From contig NZ_VAWE01000005.1 in NCBI RefSeq assembly GCF_005795905.1, forward strand, positions 1 to 64,000: DNA of 64,000 nt, given 5' to 3'. Positions 51,866 to 59,965 of this stretch are shown here, in pieces. The position numbers were made by a program, and so were the translations under genes. This DNA is from Streptomyces marianii (GTDB lineage: Bacteria; Actinomycetota; Actinomycetes; Streptomycetales; Streptomycetaceae). The notes beneath the pieces are model-generated. The model was not told the DNA's origin and searched no databases. It saw nothing but the letters and a program-made list of their open reading frames with translations. Position 1 is the first letter of the stretch; each line of letters starts with the position of its first letter.

Positions 51866-52194
51866 CGCGTCCCGCCGCCGTTCGTGTTCGCCGGCGTCCC
51901 GTCGGCCTCTCGGACCAGGTGGTCCGACGTGGTCCACACCGAGCCGACCGCGAAGGGCTCGGCTCCGGGCCGCAGTCGGTCCTGAACGATCAGGGCCCAC
52001 TGGGCGCAGCGCCGGTTGAGCAGCTCGCGCGCCCGCTTCGGGTCGCGGATCACGGCCAGGACCTCGAAGGCCCCGTCCTGGTTGGTGTAGATCGCGCCCT
52101 CGAGGCGGGGGCCGATCTGGGCGTCGACGACGCGGCGCAGGCCCTCGAGGATCTCGGGGTCGCTGACGCCGGACGACGGCGGAGATGCCATCAT
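51862..52194 (-). CDS. Hypothetical protein, first gene of the WhiB operon
   Basis: About 110 residues from ATG 52194; TTG 52203 has a better AAGGAG spacing (7 nt) and may be the true start. The body (ILEGLRRVVDAQIGPRLEGA, FEVLAVIRDPKRARELLNRR) looks like a small mixed alpha/beta domain. No recognised family. Its stop overlaps the ATPase start. Confidence 0.6.
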   Translation of the reverse strand: MMASPPSSGVSDPEILEGLRRVVDAQIGPRLEGAIYTNQDGAFEVLAVIRDPKRARELLNRRCAQWALIVQDRLRPGAEPFAVGSVWTTSDHLVREADGTPANTNGGGTR

Positions 52195-52251
52195 GGAAGC
52201 CAAGGTCGTACTCCTTCTGACTGCTCTGGTGAGTGGGTGAAGCGACCGACA

Positions 52252-52280
52252 ACGGCCCCGGGGTGCGATCCCGGGGCCGT
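52252..52280. terminator. Hairpin upstream of the WhiB operon
   Basis: Perfect 11-bp stem ACGGCCCCGGG (52252-52262) with CCCGGGGCCGT (52270-52280), 7-nt loop. Confidence 0.7.
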
Positions 52281-52980
52281 CACCGTTTGTTGAGGCCGGT
52301 CCTGCTGGCCCCCTGCCGTTGCCGCCCCGGTCGTGGCGGACAGCAGCGACAGGCAGCGCAGGAACTGCTGCGGTAGCGCGGACCCTTCCGCCGCGCCTGA
52401 CCACCTTTCGTCCGGGAGGTGGCGTGCCCGCGATCACTGGCTCACCTGCCGGATCGTGCGATAACTCCGCTTACCGGCTGGGGGCTTTCGTCGCGCAACC
52501 GCCGCATGGTGCAAGGTGCGGGGGCGGGTGATCGCTCGGCCCACGCGGCAGCCGAACCAGACCGGGGTCTGACTTGCTGCCGCTCCATGGCACGAAGCAG
52601 AGTCGCTCTCACTCCCCCGCCTCGCACCGCCGTTCACGGTGACCGGGATTTCTGGCTCCGGCCTGCCCTTCTGATGCATCCCAACGAGCCCCGCAAGGGC
52701 CCGCGCGCCGGTTACCTCCCCACCCCTGCGCTCAAGCCGCCGTCAAGGGGCTTCAGCGATCGAGGGCTTCGCGGGGGTCGTCACCCAGCGGTCCGCATCT
52801 CCAGTTCTCAAGCAACGAGCGCTTCCTTGGCCCCCTCCCGTGGGAGAGCAACGTCCGGGCGCACTTTCGAAGTTAGTCGCACTGTAAGTGCTAGTCAACA
52901 GTCCGAGTGCTATCTAGCACTAGAAGGCTTAGTGTGAGAATGTGTCCGTGACACAGCGACTGAGAGAGGGAGGCAGCCCC
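52281..52980. other. Non-coding region with promoters between WhiB operon and regulator operon
   Basis: I see no supported gene in this 700-bp stretch; reading frames lack ribosome sites and codon bias. It must carry the promoter of the leftward WhiB operon and, near its right end (about 52,860-52,930), the A/T-richer promoter of the rightward regulator operon. Confidence 0.5.
52887..52921. promoter_or_regulatory. AGTGCTA operator repeats upstream of the monooxygenase-HTH operon
   Basis: AGTGCTA occurs at 52887 and 52906, 19 bp apart; the second forms a perfect palindrome with TAGCACT at 52915-52921 (AGTGCTA-TC-TAGCACT). It lies 60-95 bp before the start codon in the only A/T-rich patch nearby and is a likely operator, perhaps for the HTH regulator encoded downstream. 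Confidence 0.55.
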
Positions 52981-53307
52981 GTGCCCAGCGGATTTGCACT
53001 GACAGTGCGGTTCACCCTGCGAGACGCCGAAGCTGCCCAGCAGTTCGATGAGCTGGTGGCACGTACCGCCACCGGCATCCGCGAGGAGCCGGGCACGCTC
53101 GTCTACGCCGTGCACGAGCCGGTCGACGAACCGCTGGTGCGGGTCTTCTACGAGCTCTACGCCGACCGTGCCGCCTTCCAGGCACACGAGGATCAGGCGC
53201 ACACCAAGCACTTCCTCGCCGCGCGCGAGCAGTACCTGGCCAACACCGAGGTGATGTTCCTCAACGAGCTGGAAGGTCTCAGCAAGCGCCCCGGGTTGGA
53301 GGGGTGA
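52981..53307 (+). CDS. Antibiotic biosynthesis monooxygenase (ABM) fold protein
   Basis: A 108-residue protein from GTG 52981, with GGGAGG 8 nt upstream. It has the ABM dimeric alpha/beta-barrel pattern: TVRFTLRDAEAAQQFDELVA, REEPGTLVYAVHEPVDEPLV, VFYELYADRAAFQAHEDQAH and HFLAAREQYLA. Members are quinol or polyketide monooxygenases. Its stop overlaps the start of an HTH regulator. Confidence 0.8.
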   Translation: MPSGFALTVRFTLRDAEAAQQFDELVARTATGIREEPGTLVYAVHEPVDEPLVRVFYELYADRAAFQAHEDQAHTKHFLAAREQYLANTEVMFLNELEGLSKRPGLEG

Positions 53308-54563
53308 TGAAGCCGACGGGGAGGGACGTCGATCCGAACGATCGAGCGTTCGGGCAGCGCGTCCAGAAGTTCCGCAAGGAGCGTGGCCGTACCCAGGCCG
53401 AACTCGCGGCAGCTCTCGGCAAGACGAGTAGCTGGATGTCGCAGGTCGAACGGGGCGTTCAGCCGGTACAACGTGTCGACCTGCTCCAACAGCTTGCAGA
53501 CGAGCTGGGTGTGTCCGTTCAGCAGCTACGTCCCGGCGCTCCGGCTGACCGTGGCGGGGAGTCATCGGCTCCCGCCCCGCTCGCGCTGTCCAACGACCTG
53601 GATGAGACCCGTCGACTGATCTCCGGTCACCCGGCTCTTCGCACACTGCTGTCCGGGCCGGCCGGGGACGAAGGCAGACCCGTGGAGGCGCTGCGCCGTG
53701 ACGTCGACGATCTGTGGGAACTGACTCACGCGGGGCGCCTGGCTCAGGTCAGCCTCCTGGCGGTGGACCTGCTCCCTGCCCTCGAACACTCCGCGCGTAC
53801 GGCTACGGAGCAGCAGCAGACCGAGCTGTACCTGCTGCTCTCCCGGGCCTACCAGGCGCTGTCGGCGGCGTTCGTCCGGCAAGACGAAGCCGACGCCGCC
53901 TGGGTCGCGGCCGATCGTGCTGTCTTCGCCGCAGAACGGTCCGGCGACCCGCTGCACGTCTGTGCTGGCGTCTTCCGAATGGTCCAGGCATTCGTTCGGC
54001 TTCGAAGCCTCGGTCAGGCCGAGCACGCGGCGCGCACGGCCATCGACGCGCTGGAGGAACACGGCAGCGATTCGCCGCAAGCCCTGTCCGTCTTGGGTTC
54101 CCTTCACCTGGTCCTGGCGCTGGTGCACGCACGCGCCGGCGCCCGGTCCGAGGCCAAGACCGAGATCGCCAAGGCCCGCGACATCGCTGCTCAACTGGGC
54201 GAGAACCGAAACGACTTCAATCTGGAGTTCGGCCCGGTCAACGTCGAGATCCAAGCGGTGAGCACTGCCGTCGATCTCGGCGACGCCGGCGAAGCCCTGG
54301 ACATCGGCCTCAGCATCAACGCCGACGACCTGTCGCCCGAACGCCAAGGTCGGTTGCTGATGGACCTGGGGCGAGCACACGCGCAGAGGCGACACGGCGG
54401 CGAAGCCCTCGACTGCCTGCTGCGCGCAGAAGTAGTCGCCCCGGAGACGATCCAGACCCACCAAGCTGCCCGCGCAACCATTCGTGAACTGGTCCTCATC
54501 GCTGGCCCAAATGCCCCGCGAGAGCTGCTTGAACTGGCAGAACGAGCCGACGCCCTCGACTAG
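53307..54563 (+). CDS. XRE-family HTH regulator with TPR-like domain
   Basis: About 418 residues from ATG 53307 (GTG 53304 overlaps the previous stop). The N-terminal HTH is classic Cro/C1 type: RVQKFRKERGRTQAELAAAL, GKTSSWMSQVERGVQPVQRV. The remaining 300 residues are helical tetratricopeptide-like repeats, as in Streptomyces signalling regulators of this type. It is translationally coupled to the ABM protein and may sense a ligand acted on by that enzyme. Confidence 0.8.
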   Translation: MKPTGRDVDPNDRAFGQRVQKFRKERGRTQAELAAALGKTSSWMSQVERGVQPVQRVDLLQQLADELGVSVQQLRPGAPADRGGESSAPAPLALSNDLDETRRLISGHPALRTLLSGPAGDEGRPVEALRRDVDDLWELTHAGRLAQVSLLAVDLLPALEHSARTATEQQQTELYLLLSRAYQALSAAFVRQDEADAAWVAADRAVFAAERSGDPLHVCAGVFRMVQAFVRLRSLGQAEHAARTAIDALEEHGSDSPQALSVLGSLHLVLALVHARAGARSEAKTEIAKARDIAAQLGENRNDFNLEFGPVNVEIQAVSTAVDLGDAGEALDIGLSINADDLSPERQGRLLMDLGRAHAQRRHGGEALDCLLRAEVVAPETIQTHQAARATIRELVLIAGPNAPRELLELAERADALD

Positions 54564-54600
54564 GACAAAGACCCTTGCTGACGTACTCGTCTTCCGCCTC

Positions 54601-54649
54601 GGGAGCTGCAGACTGCCCCCACGTGTGGGCAGAGCAGCCTGCAGCTCCC
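54601..54649. terminator. Strong terminator between convergent genes
   Basis: Stem GGGAGCTGCAG (54601-54611) with CTGCAGCTCCC (54639-54649), with a second stem CTGCCC ... GGGCAG inside. Confidence 0.8.
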
Positions 54650-54685
54650 AGAGCATGTGGCCCCGAAGACCGACGGACACGGCGC

Positions 54686-54964
54686 TCACCGGCCCCGCCT
54701 GCTAGAAGGGGCCAGCAGGGCCTTCACAATCAGGCCGACCGCGCTGCCGCTCGCCAGGGTGGTGATGACGTCCCGTATCACCACGAGCAGCACCGAAACG
54801 ACCAGGCCGACGGTAAGGACGACGGTGATGCGTACGACCACCGCGCCACGGGATCCGCGCAGCCGTGGGCCTTCTTGGGTTCTCGCGCAGGTGCATGGGT
54901 GGGTATGGGCCAGCTCAGCGTTGGTGGCGGTGAGATTGATCTGCCGTCCGTGTGCATCGAACAT
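54686..54964 (-). CDS. Small membrane protein, 92 residues
   Basis: ATG 54964 follows GGAAGGGGGGAG. A polar head (FDAHGRQINLTATNAELAHT) precedes a hydrophobic helix (VVVRITVVLTVGLVVSVLLV) and a second weaker one (ITTLASGSAVGLIVKALLA). It resembles small spread-associated membrane proteins of Streptomyces plasmids, but no family is certain. Confidence 0.6.
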   Translation of the reverse strand: MFDAHGRQINLTATNAELAHTHPCTCARTQEGPRLRGSRGAVVVRITVVLTVGLVVSVLLVVIRDVITTLASGSAVGLIVKALLAPSSRRGR

Positions 54965-55062
54965 GGCGCTCCCCCCTTCCTCGCGGGATCGAAGTGACGT
55001 GAACTTGTCGATCACCACGGTCCGTTGGGGGAGCATGACCAGACGAGGTCCCTCAGCGGCCC

Positions 55063-55094
55063 GGTCCGGGACCTAGACCGGACATGAACCGGAC
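55063..55094. promoter_or_regulatory. Putative operator repeats (GGTCC palindrome and ACCGGAC pair)
   Basis: GGTCC-G-GGACC at 55063-55073 is followed by ACCGGAC at 55077 and 55088, 11 bp apart. The cluster lies about 100 bp upstream of the HTH/TPR regulator at 55,190, between it and the divergent membrane-protein gene. Confidence 0.45.
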
Positions 55095-55189
55095 CAGAGG
55101 GGGACCAGGCCGTATGCCCTGCTGATTTGCAGTCGTCGCCGCATGACACTGAGGTCCGCAGAGCACGATTTCGTGACTCGGGAGGAGCG

Positions 55190-56512
55190 GTGGCCGGAAG
55201 CGCCCATCAGGGAGATCCGCGCACCACGTTGGAGTTCTTGCTGCGGGAGCAGCCGAAGACGTACGACGAAGTCGTTCGCGACTTCGCTCGTCTTGCTGAG
55301 GAGTTAGGGGAGGACGTCACCCTCAGCGTTCGGCATCTTCGGCGGCTCGCGAGCGGCCAGCGCACCAACACCACCCCGGTCATGCGTCGCGTCCTGCAGG
55401 CCATGTTCGGCAGGCCGCTGGAGGAACTTCTCGCTCCGTGGGACGGGGTCCTTCCTTCGGTGGCTGCCGGATCCAGTGGGTTGGTCGTTGCCACCGGCCG
55501 GCCCAACGCGGACAAGGAGCTCATTGAGATGGCAGCGCGGCGCGCAAAGAGCTTTGCCCTCACAGCAGGCCAGACCGACCTCACCACCGATGTGCTGGAG
55601 CAGGTGCACGAAGATGTGCAGCGGCTCGCGACCGACTATCCGCAGAGGCCGCTCACCGAGCTGCTTCCCGATCTGTTCACCACGCAGGACACTCTCTTCA
55701 CGCTGCTCGAGCAGCAACGACGACCGAGCCAGGCGCGTCAGCTGTATTTCCTGGCCGGTGTGACCGGTGGGTTGCTCGCGAAGGCCTCGCACGACCTCGC
55801 AGACCCGTACGCGGCGCTCACCCAGGCCCGGACGGCGTTCGTCTGCGCGGACAACGCGGACCACAACGGGCTCCGCGCGTGGATCCGTGGCATCCAGTCG
55901 CTGGTCTCCTACTGGGCTGGCCGCACTCGCGAGTCGGTCAAGTACGCCCAGTCCGGTGCGGAGTTCGCGCCGAACAGCACCGCCAGTGTGTGGCTGCCCG
56001 TGAGCGAAGCCCGCGCCTGGGCTGCTCTCGGCAACGCCAACGCGACCCGGGCCGCCATCGAGCGTGCGGAGGCGGCATGGGATTCCGTGCAGGAAGACGA
56101 GGTCGACGAACTGGGGGGCCTGTGCACGTTCGGCCGGACCCGCCAGATCTACTACGCGGCCGAAGCCCTCTCCTGGCTGCCATCCGAGACCACGGCCGCG
56201 GCGGACTACGCGAACCGGGCCGTCACGGCGTACGAGGACACCAGCTCGCCTGAGTGGGCGTTCGGGGACCAGGCCGGCTCGCGCAGCGCCCTAGCCATCA
56301 CCCGGATCCGTGCGGGTGAGCTGGAGGGCGCCGCGGAAGCAGTCGCGCCCATGCTCGAGCTCGTACCGGAGCAGCGAATCAACGGCATCATCCACTGCGC
56401 CCAACGGGTCCACCGTGCTCTTGGCGAATCGCCGCTCGCCGAAGCCGGCGGGGAGCTCCAGGAGCAGATCGAGGCCTTCACCCGTACCCCGCTCAAGTCC
56501 CTGCCCAGCTAG
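55190..56512 (+). CDS. HTH/TPR regulator
   Basis: A 440-residue protein from GTG 55190 with GGAGG upstream. The N-terminal domain (KTYDEVVRDFARLAEELGED, SVRHLRRLASGQRTNTTPVM) has an HTH used by actinomycete regulators; the rest is helical TPR-like repeats (VCADNADHNGLRAWIRGIQS). The gene precedes a GNAT acetyltransferase with a 10-nt gap and probably controls or cooperates with it. Confidence 0.75.
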   Translation: MAGSAHQGDPRTTLEFLLREQPKTYDEVVRDFARLAEELGEDVTLSVRHLRRLASGQRTNTTPVMRRVLQAMFGRPLEELLAPWDGVLPSVAAGSSGLVVATGRPNADKELIEMAARRAKSFALTAGQTDLTTDVLEQVHEDVQRLATDYPQRPLTELLPDLFTTQDTLFTLLEQQRRPSQARQLYFLAGVTGGLLAKASHDLADPYAALTQARTAFVCADNADHNGLRAWIRGIQSLVSYWAGRTRESVKYAQSGAEFAPNSTASVWLPVSEARAWAALGNANATRAAIERAEAAWDSVQEDEVDELGGLCTFGRTRQIYYAAEALSWLPSETTAAADYANRAVTAYEDTSSPEWAFGDQAGSRSALAITRIRAGELEGAAEAVAPMLELVPEQRINGIIHCAQRVHRALGESPLAEAGGELQEQIEAFTRTPLKSLPS

Positions 56513-56522
56513 GAGTTCACCG

Positions 56523-57068
56523 TTGACGTATCCGATCCGCATCGTCGGCGACCAGGTCGTCCTGCGCGAGTTCACCCTCGAGGACGTTGACGATGTCCTG
56601 GCGATCATCGGCGACGACACCGTCACGACGTGGCTCAGCTTCGACAGCCGCGACCGTGCCCAGGCCATCGCGATGCTCGAGGGCACGATCGAGCGCGCTC
56701 AGCAGGAGCCCCGGAGCGAGTTCTACTTCGGGGTGACCAAGCGCGGCGACGACAGGGTGATCGGATTCGCTCGGATCGGGCTCAGCGGCGTCCAGGCCGG
56801 GAAGCTGGGATACGCCATCACAGCGAAAGAGTGGGGCCGCGGCTACGCCACGGACGCGGCCCGCGCTCTGATCACGTACGCGTTCAAGGAGCTCGGTCTC
56901 CACCGGATCACCGCCGCGATCGGACCGGACAACGCCGCCTCGATCGCCGTGGTGCAGCAACTCGGGTTCACCCGCGAGGGCGTACTGAGGGATCACGTCT
57001 TCACAAACAGCGCGTGGCGCGACAGCGTTCTGTACGCCGTACTCGCTCCCGAATGGGGCGCCGTATGA
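56523..57068 (+). CDS. GNAT-family N-acetyltransferase
   Basis: A 181-residue protein from TTG 56523 (AGGAG 7 nt upstream). The GNAT fold of RimJ/RimL type is clear: VVLREFTLEDVDDVLAIIGD, IGFARIGL, AITAKEWGRGYATDAARALI (acetyl-CoA loop) and NAASIAVVQQLGFTREGVLR. It transfers acetyl groups to an amine of unknown identity. It sits right after the HTH/TPR regulator. Confidence 0.85.
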   Translation: MTYPIRIVGDQVVLREFTLEDVDDVLAIIGDDTVTTWLSFDSRDRAQAIAMLEGTIERAQQEPRSEFYFGVTKRGDDRVIGFARIGLSGVQAGKLGYAITAKEWGRGYATDAARALITYAFKELGLHRITAAIGPDNAASIAVVQQLGFTREGVLRDHVFTNSAWRDSVLYAVLAPEWGAV

Positions 57069-57181
57069 GGGCATCCTGGCATCCGGCCTCAGGCAACGGA
57101 TCCCTGACGACACGTGACCCCCGGAAGTCCCTGACGTATCGCGGGAACGGTAGGGTGGCCCCGAACGTTGATCAAAAAGAA

Positions 57182-57222
57182 GTGGCCCCGTCGACCGGCC
57201 TTGGCAAGCCGGGAGGGGCCAC
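57182..57222 (-). terminator. Terminator oriented leftward in the non-coding region
   Basis: Nested stems GTGGCCCC/GGGGCCAC (57182-57189, 57215-57222) and CCGGC ... GCCGG with CTTG-G-CAAG at the tip. On the minus strand the hairpin is followed by TTCTTTTTGATC, a T-rich tract, so it best terminates leftward transcription coming from the non-coding region. Confidence 0.65.
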
Positions 57223-57506
57223 GTGGCCAACGGACCTTGTAGTGGGGGTCCGAAAGCCTGCCGAGCACCCTTTTCGCGAGAAGGAAGGTGCCGACGTGAT
57301 CAGGGTACCTGTACCCGCACGCGCACACACCGCACCCCGCCGTGGGGTCAGCAGCCATGCCGGTTGCTGGTCCGTCGACGGGGCGCTCGTGTTGTCCGCA
57401 CGCACCCCGGGCCGCACCTCTGCTGAGGGGGCCGGGATGGTGACGTAAGTCGTCGGGGGCGGCGCCCGTCTGGGTCTTCATGCCGCCCCGGGTCGCTCAG
57501 CTACCA

Positions 57507-57599
57507 GGTGATTCGCACTCACCCCGGCTCAGCGCCCATCTGCCTCCGGAGGGTTTCGCACGCCCTCCGAAGGGATTGTCCGTCCGGGTTCGCACCCCG
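57507..57599. repeat. Three hairpins with a shared TTCGCAC loop
   Basis: 57507-57523: GGTGA-TTCGCAC-TCACC. 57547-57569: CGGAGGGT-TTCGCAC-GCCCTCCG, with one T-G pair. 57585-57599: CGGG-TTCGCAC-CCCG. Different stems carry the same seven-base loop, which points to selection on the loop, either as RNA or as extruded DNA. Confidence 0.65.
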
Positions 57600-58018
57600 T
57601 TCGAACAGTTCGATTCAGGTTCTCGGCAGAACCAACCAGCAGCCCCGAAGGGGATTGCTGTACCCATCTGCAGCGCAGGAGGCGTTGTCATTTTGCACGA
57701 CCACAGGGCGGCCCGCCAGCTTTGGCAGGGCAGTCGACTCCAGTTCCAGCCGTCCGAGCGGCTGTTGAGGCGCTTCGACGTGACGGACATCACGGCGCCG
57801 CTTGTCAGCGCGCATGGGGTTGTCGGGGGCGGCGGAGATTCCTCGCTCGGGTCCGTCACACGCGACGCGATTTTCGAACCTGTAGAGAGTGTGACCCCCT
57901 CCTTCTCTACCTCCGTCCTGTCCGCCGCCAGCGTGGCCGGCCTTCCGGTCGTCGCTCACTGGTCTCTGTCCACAGGTGACCTGTTCGAGGGTCGCCGGAT
58001 GGACTCTGTACTGATGCC

Positions 58019-59851
58019 GTGCCGGGTGAGCCGGTGAGCGCCGTGGCGGCGGAGGCCGCTGTCGAGACCGGCGTGCTCGCGCCGCTCCAGCCGCGGGCGG
58101 CCCTCGTGCCCTGGCGGTCTGGGGTGGTGCGCAAGCAGCGGGTGAAGGTGCCGTGGCGCCTGGTGGCGTCGCCGTTCTACCCGGATGTGGCGCTGTCGGT
58201 GTACGTGAAGGTGGCGGCGCTGGCGGCGCGGCCGGAGGGCTGTGAGGCGAAGGCGGAGACGCTCGCGTCGTACCTGGGGCTGTCGAAGGCCTCGGTGGAG
58301 CGGGGTCTGACCGCGCTGTCGAAGCCGGCGCCAGACGGTGTGGCGGAGCTGGCGACGCGTCGGCGCACACGGCCGGGCGGTAAGGGGACGTCGGCGGTGC
58401 GCCGGACGCGGCCGGTGTCGGGTGCGGAGGCGTTCGTGTGGGTGCCGGTGGCGGCCGCGGAGGACCTCACGCCCCGGCAGCTGCGCGCGTATGCAGTGAT
58501 CGCGTACGCGGAGAAGATGCGCATCGCGCTGACCGAGACGGAGCTGGCCGGGTATCTGCGGCACCACACCGGCCAGCGGGCGGGGCAGCCGATTACGGCG
58601 GACGCAGCCGGTGCGGTGGTGGATGAGGTGGAAGCGGCGCGCTGGATGACGGTGCAGCGGCGGGCCGGGGCGCAGGGGCGTCACCGGTACATCGCGCACG
58701 ACATCGCCTCGGAAGCGGCCGGTCCGACGGTCGTCGACGTTGCGCCTGCCCCCGCCCTGGAGCCGACGGACGAGGTGTCTGAGGCGCCTGTGGACAGTGG
58801 TGCGCAGGCGTCGGTGAGTTCCGTGGTTGATGAGGGGTCGGGTTCCGGGGTTGGTGAGGGATCCCTCGCGAATAGGGAATCACTTAGGACTGACTCACCA
58901 GATGACGAGGGCGCGCTCTTCTCACCCGCCGTAGGCGAAGTACCGGTAGGAGAGGTGTGGAAAACCGGCTCGGACGTGAACGCGCGTACGGATGCCGGTG
59001 GTCTCGCGCTGCGCGCGGATGGCAACAGCCAGCCCGTCCCCACCGAGTCGAAGAGCGAAATGCGCAGCAGCAGCGGGGGGTCGGCCAGGTCGTCGTACAC
59101 CGGTCCGCAGCTGGCGATGAGCGCCCGGGTGTACGCGGTGCTGGAGCCGGTGCACCTGCTGCTGGAGCGGGTGAACAACGACTTCGTCGTGCGGAAGATC
59201 GCCCGTGAGGTGGGCCGTCAGCTGCGCGAGGGCATGGATGCCGAACGGCTGCAGCACCGGCTGACCGCCCGGTTCGCCGGGGTGATGGTCTCGGAGATCC
59301 GTGACCCGGGCCGCTGGCTGCTGGGGGTGGCGCTGCCGCGCTGGGGCTGCGGGCACCTGGACTGCGAGTCCGGGACGATGTGGTCGACCGGCCGCCGCTG
59401 CGACGTGTGTGCCGACATCGTCGCCGACAAGTTCACCGCCCGGCAGCGCGCCCAGCGCCTGGAGCAGGGCCTGTGCCCCGAGCACGGCACTCGCCCCAGC
59501 CCCGCCGGCGTCTGCACTCTGTGCGAGCTGGACGACGCCGTGCGGCATCCCGCCCCGCTGCCCGCCCGCCAGGAGCCGCAGGGCCCGCCGCGCGGCAACT
59601 GCGGCGAGTGCGGCGCCCGGATCTTCGTGACCGGTCCCGCCCTCGAGGACGGCCTGTGCAAGCCCTGCCGCCAGGAGCACGCCGACCTGGCGGCCGTCGC
59701 ACCCACGGAGCCGGCCGCACCGGCCCGGTCGGCTGGAGTGCTGACCTGCTCCGGCAAGGACGGCGACAGGCCGTGTGCCCGCAACGCCCTGCCGACCCGC
59801 AAGGTCTGCGCCCGGCACCGCGCCCAGGAGGTGGCCGCCGAACCGGCATAG
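58019..59851 (+). CDS. Putative replication initiator (winged-helix protein with zinc ribbons)
   Basis: About 610 residues from GTG 58019 (GTG 58034 possible). The N-terminal third has two winged-helix-like units (VPWRLVASPFYPDVALSVYV, LASYLGLSKASVERGLTALS; LRAYAVIAYAEKMRIALTET). A long linker leads to C-terminal cysteine motifs (CGHLDCESG, CDVCADI, CPEHGTRPSP, CTLCEL, CGECGAR, CKPC). This resembles plasmid Rep proteins of linear Streptomyces replicons. Its place between a structured non-coding region and tap-tpg supports a replication role. Confidence 0.55.
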   Translation: MPGEPVSAVAAEAAVETGVLAPLQPRAALVPWRSGVVRKQRVKVPWRLVASPFYPDVALSVYVKVAALAARPEGCEAKAETLASYLGLSKASVERGLTALSKPAPDGVAELATRRRTRPGGKGTSAVRRTRPVSGAEAFVWVPVAAAEDLTPRQLRAYAVIAYAEKMRIALTETELAGYLRHHTGQRAGQPITADAAGAVVDEVEAARWMTVQRRAGAQGRHRYIAHDIASEAAGPTVVDVAPAPALEPTDEVSEAPVDSGAQASVSSVVDEGSGSGVGEGSLANRESLRTDSPDDEGALFSPAVGEVPVGEVWKTGSDVNARTDAGGLALRADGNSQPVPTESKSEMRSSSGGSARSSYTGPQLAMSARVYAVLEPVHLLLERVNNDFVVRKIAREVGRQLREGMDAERLQHRLTARFAGVMVSEIRDPGRWLLGVALPRWGCGHLDCESGTMWSTGRRCDVCADIVADKFTARQRAQRLEQGLCPEHGTRPSPAGVCTLCELDDAVRHPAPLPARQEPQGPPRGNCGECGARIFVTGPALEDGLCKPCRQEHADLAAVAPTEPAAPARSAGVLTCSGKDGDRPCARNALPTRKVCARHRAQEVAAEPA

Positions 59852-59857
59852 GTCGGC

Positions 59858-59942
59858 TGACCTGCCCCCTCTGGCGCACAGTCGAAGGACTGTTACGTTC
59901 AATGTGACGTTCGGAGTGATTTTCAGCGTGACGTTCGGCTAG
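59858..59942 (+). repeat. 12-bp tandem array F in front of tap
   Basis: TGACCTGC at 59858-59865 is followed 37 bp later by four 12-mers: ACGTTCAATGTG (59895), ACGTTCGGAGTG (59907), ATTTTCAGCGTG (59919), ACGTTCGGCTAG (59931). The array ends 23 bp before the tap start, so it should control tap-tpg expression. The 37-bp offset is the same as in arrays A, B and E. Confidence 0.7.
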
Positions 59943-59965
59943 GATTTGGGAAGGAGGTTGAACTG

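Larger units (their letters stand above)
57069..58018. other. Structured non-coding region upstream of the putative replication gene
   Basis: This 950-bp stretch has no gene I can support: its longest reading frame (57,480-58,037) has no codon bias. It contains a terminator-like hairpin (57182-57222), the palindrome GGGTACCTGTACCC near 57,303 and a set of TTCGCAC hairpins. A non-coding sequence beside a rep gene is the usual origin arrangement in Streptomyces linear plasmids. Confidence 0.5.

Noticed and set aside
52434..52679. 81-residue leftward reading frame
   Set aside because: No ribosome site, no codon bias and no similarity to known small proteins.
57480..57620. tRNA-like pieces (GGTTCGCACCCC) near the rep region
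   Set aside because: The T-arm-like sequence is explained by the TTCGCAC hairpins; no acceptor stem or anticodon arm can be assembled.
57480..58037. Possible 185-residue coding frame in the non-coding region
   Set aside because: No ribosome site, poor third-position GC, and it crosses the conserved-loop hairpins; more likely a chance open frame.
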